A DNA stretch of 64,000 bases from Pachypanchax playfairii (lineage: Eukaryota; Chordata; Actinopteri; Cyprinodontiformes; Aplocheilidae), in assembly GCA_006937955.1 (NCBI GenBank), contig SSNP01000138.1, forward strand, positions 692,803 through 756,802, given 5' to 3'. Positions 60,845-64,000 of this stretch are shown in pieces (position 1 is the first letter of the stretch; each line of letters opens with the position of its first letter). The notes under the pieces are model-generated. The model worked only from the letters and a program-made list of their open reading frames with translations. It did not search any database and had not been told where the DNA came from. The position numbers were made by a program, and so were the translations under genes.

Positions 60845-62080
60845 TTATCATCTCTGATGTATCATGGAGTTAAATCTATCTAATTACAATTAAAGGACAG
60901 GTTGAGTTCTTCAAAACAACAAGGAACCACCTCCATCAGTAACACTGCCTGTGGAAGGACAACTCTTTGGTCAGAGTTTCATTTTTGATAAACAGGTAAG
61001 TGTTTATGATCTTATTAGTTGTGTTAACCAGTGGGAGAAGGAACGTGTTATGAATCACAACACCTCTATTAACTTTAGATCTAATACACAGGAAGTCAAC
61101 AACATTCAGTCATTCAGACTTCAAGCTACAATAACAAGTCACCACTAAGTCGGCCTCTTGCACTGGGGAGTTTACTGTCAGTGCAGGTGTGGTGGAAAGG
61201 GGGCGTGTCAGACTCAAATTTTGAACTTCTTTCCTCAACAAGCAGAGCCACAACCAGGCTGGTAATATGGCAACCCACCCGGTCGACACCAATCAGGACA
61301 ACAGCTATATCATAAAAAATATTTATTCCTAACAGTAGCAATAGCAAAAACAAGACAACCCACTCACTGGTAAACTCATGTTTCTACTCCATCTCCACTC
61401 ACTTCACCATTCACACAGAGAGAGAGGAACGGCTGCAACAAGACAAAAGTTAATGAGGTTTGAAGGCTGCTGTGGCAGCAGTGGCCTTGTCTTTGTCCTC
61501 TGTCTCCCTGCTTCCTGGTCAGATCATTATTAAAAGGATAATGCAGCAAGGGTCTTTAAGTGTGCAGCTGCAGAGACAAAAGGCAGAAAGAGAATGGTGA
61601 GGAGATAGAGGAGGGAGAGACACACCGAGCTGGAGAGTAAAAACTAGAGTTTGTGAAAGGTAGAAAAAGAAGACATAAAGAAAAAATAATGTTTTTTTTT
61701 TCTTCCAGTGTCCTGACGTGTGTGGCAGACAGAATGGTGAGCCTGTGCCTAATTATATCAGAACTTATCCTACAACAGGAGAAGCTTCATTTACTTACTG
61801 CTCCTCCATCCCTGAGGAGCAATGGCTGCCGTTTGGGCAGCGTCCAGGGGCCAATTCCAGGAAATCAGTGTCTCATGATCATTTTTGTTGTTTGTTTCAC
61901 ATTAAATTGAGATTTTTCTCTAAACTGGGGTGAGGAACGGTGGTGGCAGTGAGGTGATTATGTTTTCATATACATTTTTACATTACATCATTATTTACAT
62001 TTATGCAACAGTATACAATATCACTTCACTTACAGAAATCAAAACATAAATAATCTGAGTATCAAGAACCGGTTACCATT
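60845..62080. other. Gene-free stretch
   Basis: No exon was recognised. A purine-rich patch at 61560-61690 is followed by a T run (61692-61701). Ordinary complexity otherwise. Confidence 0.5.
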
Positions 62081-62082
62081 AC

Positions 62083-62290
62083 TTAAAGGTACAGTGTAGT
62101 ATTTAGTGCCTTCTAGTGACAAACTACAAACTCTAAATATATCAAATATGTTGTTCATTGTTTAGAAAATAACAATAAATCATAATAATAAATAAGACAA
62201 TGCATATTAAGAGACAGTGTATATAACAATAACAAACCTGTTAACTCCTGAGAAGCACAGTGCTAATGCACTTCCTCCCTTGTGGATCAA
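62083..62290 (+). repeat. TTAA-type element fragment 4
   Basis: TTAAAGGTACAGTGTAGTAT then TTAGTGCCTTCTAGTGAC, and further CTGTTAACTCCTGAGAAGC, resemble the left part of a common fish element (TTAAAGGTCCAGTGTGTAGG). The opposite inverted end was not found, so it is a truncated copy. Confidence 0.5.
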
Positions 62291-63290
62291 TCAACATGCT
62301 AAAAGAAGCAGACAATTTTGTTACACCTTCTTTGAACATGCCAATTAGTAGCCTGTTAATTGGTGCAGGTGCACAAGTCTGAATCCAGGAGCATCGTTAT
62401 GTATTAAAGGCTCTCTGTAGACCTACCGTTGGCTGAAATTAGCGAGTGTGAGCGTTGCGGTCAACATGTGAGCCGGGGTGTAAATAGTCTGTAGTTGTAA
62501 TAAGAGTCATGATTGTCTTGTTCTGTCTGTATCTTTCATTTGCTTCTGCAAATTCCATCATTTTCACCTCTCCTCACAACATCTGTCTTATTTCACAAAA
62601 TCTAGTTTTTGGTTCTCAACATTCTATTTTTATACTTATCTATGTTCCAGTTGAAAGAGGGAAAATTAATAAGGCTGTAATAACTTGTATAAAAAGCCTT
62701 CAAGACAAAAATGTTTAATCCTGATGTTTCCTTCATGTGGCTGGGAACTGCTCAGTGGTCACTATATTTTACTGGGATAATTGTCTCACACAACCTGCTT
62801 AGACTCTAACCTCTGGAGAAAAACAAAAAGAACATAACGAGGAGAAATTTGGAAAAAAAGAACCGGAAGGCAAAAGGTTTGAGACTGTATAAAAATAAAA
62901 GTATAAATTCGATCAAGTCAAACTAAAAAGTTCACAACACTCACCTCACTTGGACACAATTAACAAAAACTTTGTAAAACTGTGTTTTTATAAAGCGTTC
63001 CTTTTTGTAACTCAATTAAAACTCGTCTGAAAGCTAATTATTTTAAATTAGCTTTTGATTATTGATGTTGATATCGGTGGTATCAACACCCCCATTCCTG
63101 ATTTTACAGCCTGTCTTTATAGTCCAGTTTTTAGTTATAGTTCAATCACTACAACATTATAATGTATTTCTATGTTCAAAGACATCAGAAACAATAAAGT
63201 AGAATAGTATTATGCTGGATAATGTACAAACTGATTTAAATCAAGCTAAAAGTTTATTGCTGCAGACAAAAGCATGTTTCATGCTTGAGG
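62291..63290. other. Gene-free stretch
   Basis: AT-rich; no exon or further repeat was recognised. Confidence 0.5.
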
Positions 63291-63295
63291 TACAA

Positions 63296-63540
63296 CAGGT
63301 TGTGGCTCAGGTGGTAGTGCGGGTCATCTGGTAACTGGAGGGTCATCGGTTCAAACCCCTGCTCCATCTGGAAAAGCTTCACCTCTGTCAGTGTGTGTCC
63401 CAGGCCAGCTATAGCTACAACGTGTGTGTAGTTCATCACCAGAGAGTGTGTGAATCGGTGAATGACAAACTGTAGTGTGAAGCACTTGGGAGTTAAATTA
63501 CTTAAGTAAAGTGCTATACAAGTACACGCCATGCCACACC
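63296..63540 (+). repeat. tRNA-derived SINE, full length
   Basis: Pol III box A TGGCTCAGGTGG (63303-63314) and box B GGTTCAAACCC (63348-63358) lie 34 bp apart. The middle has GTGTGTGAATCGGTGAATGAC and the tail GTGTGAAGCACTTGGGAGTT, then AAAGTGCTATACAAGTACAC and GCCATGCCA. It is a member of the widespread fish SINE family with this body; a tail fragment of it lies at 43.9 kb. It is not a functional tRNA gene, because the acceptor stem is not paired. Confidence 0.8.
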
Positions 63541-63802
63541 AAATCACCTGCTCTCTGGTGTCATTCTTGATTCAATACAGGGAAGAAAAAACACCAAACA
63601 TCATGAGGTACAAGTCAAACATCTATGATGGGAAACAAAATATACATCGAGAAAAACTAAAACATGTAAATTTATGGTTTAAAGATATTGAATATTCTGT
63701 ATATAGAAACGCAGAGAAAAGATGGGATCAGATAGAAAGCTTGAAAAAAACAGGATGTATTTGTCTTTTTGCTGTTAAGTATTATAATAATACATAAACT
63801 TA

Positions 63803-63965
63803 TATACTACTACTACTACTACTACTACTGTCATTTAGCAGACGCTTTTATCCAAAGCGACTTACATTGAGAGAACATACAAGCAAGAATTCAAAGAGAA
63901 GGAAAAAAATATAAGGAGGCGGACTGTTTGGAGTCCAGTTTAATTCCGACGCTGATACATCAAGT

Positions 63966-64000
<35 letters not shown>
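63803..64000 (-). mobile_element. L2 LINE 3' end, inverted, running off the window
   Basis: The reverse complement of this segment repeats the LINE 3' UTR at 60.3-60.5 kb with very few differences: one substitution seen (ACAGTCC versus ACTGTCC) and a 15-bp segment missing. The (TAC)n tract at 63803-63829 is the tail in reverse, followed by the CGCTTTTATCCAAAGCG hairpin. The window ends in a run of 28 T (63973-64000), corresponding to an A-rich part of the UTR. Confidence 0.9.

Noticed and set aside
63303..63360. tRNA gene
   Set aside because: Box A and box B are present but the acceptor stem does not pair, and a SINE body and tail follow.

Overview
This is teleost fish DNA, probably from a percomorph, with a single recognisable host protein gene. 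The fish call rests on a Tc1 element with ~200 bp inverted repeats, L2-clade and R4/Rex6-like LINE pieces, tRNA-derived SINEs of the kind common in fish, many GT/CA tracts and TTAA-bounded non-autonomous DNA elements. No bacterial or viral gene was seen, and no CRISPR array. Family names given from memory are recognition, not database hits.

The host gene is id4 (inhibitor of DNA binding 4, a dominant-negative HLH protein), on the + strand. It has a TATA box at 33624, coding exon 1 at 33840-34241 and coding exon 2 at 34703-34750. A consensus 5' splice site lies just after the stop, so a 3'-UTR intron and a 3'-UTR exon (about 37134 to 39090) are predicted. Two perfect copies of the BMP/SMAD response element TGGCGCC-N5-GTCTG lie at 32863 and 37063, about 0.8 kb upstream of the predicted start site and about 55 bp before the predicted 3'-UTR exon. 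The otherwise gene-poor surroundings fit a developmental regulator lying in a gene desert. A few complex, repeat-free stretches (near 16.1, 46.3, 55.1 and 58.5 kb) are weak candidates for conserved non-coding elements.

Layout. 1-3.7 kb: unique sequence, an ATGG microsatellite and a TTAA-bounded element (1915-2682). 3.7-5.3 kb: Tc1 element with a full-length 340-codon transposase whose first catalytic Asp is Ala. 5.8-13 kb: LINE and SINE tails and one copy of an unclassified repeat. 13.5-15.4 kb: three adjacent repeat units, namely a TTAA element, a GGTGTGTTCACACC element and a short structured-RNA-like motif. 16.6-18.8 kb: repeat fragments, then tandem array A (three ~290 bp bodies joined by GT tracts). 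19.8-29.3 kb: L2 and Rex6-like relics, a Harbinger-like element and another inverted-repeat element. 31.2-31.8 kb: second copy of the unclassified repeat, inverted. 32.8-39.1 kb: id4, with array B (five bodies, inverted relative to array A) in its predicted second intron. 42-49 kb: SINE/LINE tails, a 10-bp minisatellite, a TTAA element and an internally deleted Tc1 relic. 56 kb: 24-bp minisatellite. 57.6-64 kb: SINEs and two nearly identical L2 3' ends in opposite orientation.

Most open reading frames in the window are chance, microsatellite or antisense frames. I see no novel multi-gene system. The most useful leads are the paired BMP elements of id4, the repeat array inside its predicted intron, the D153A Tc1 transposase, and two TTAA elements that carry the same short peptide motif.
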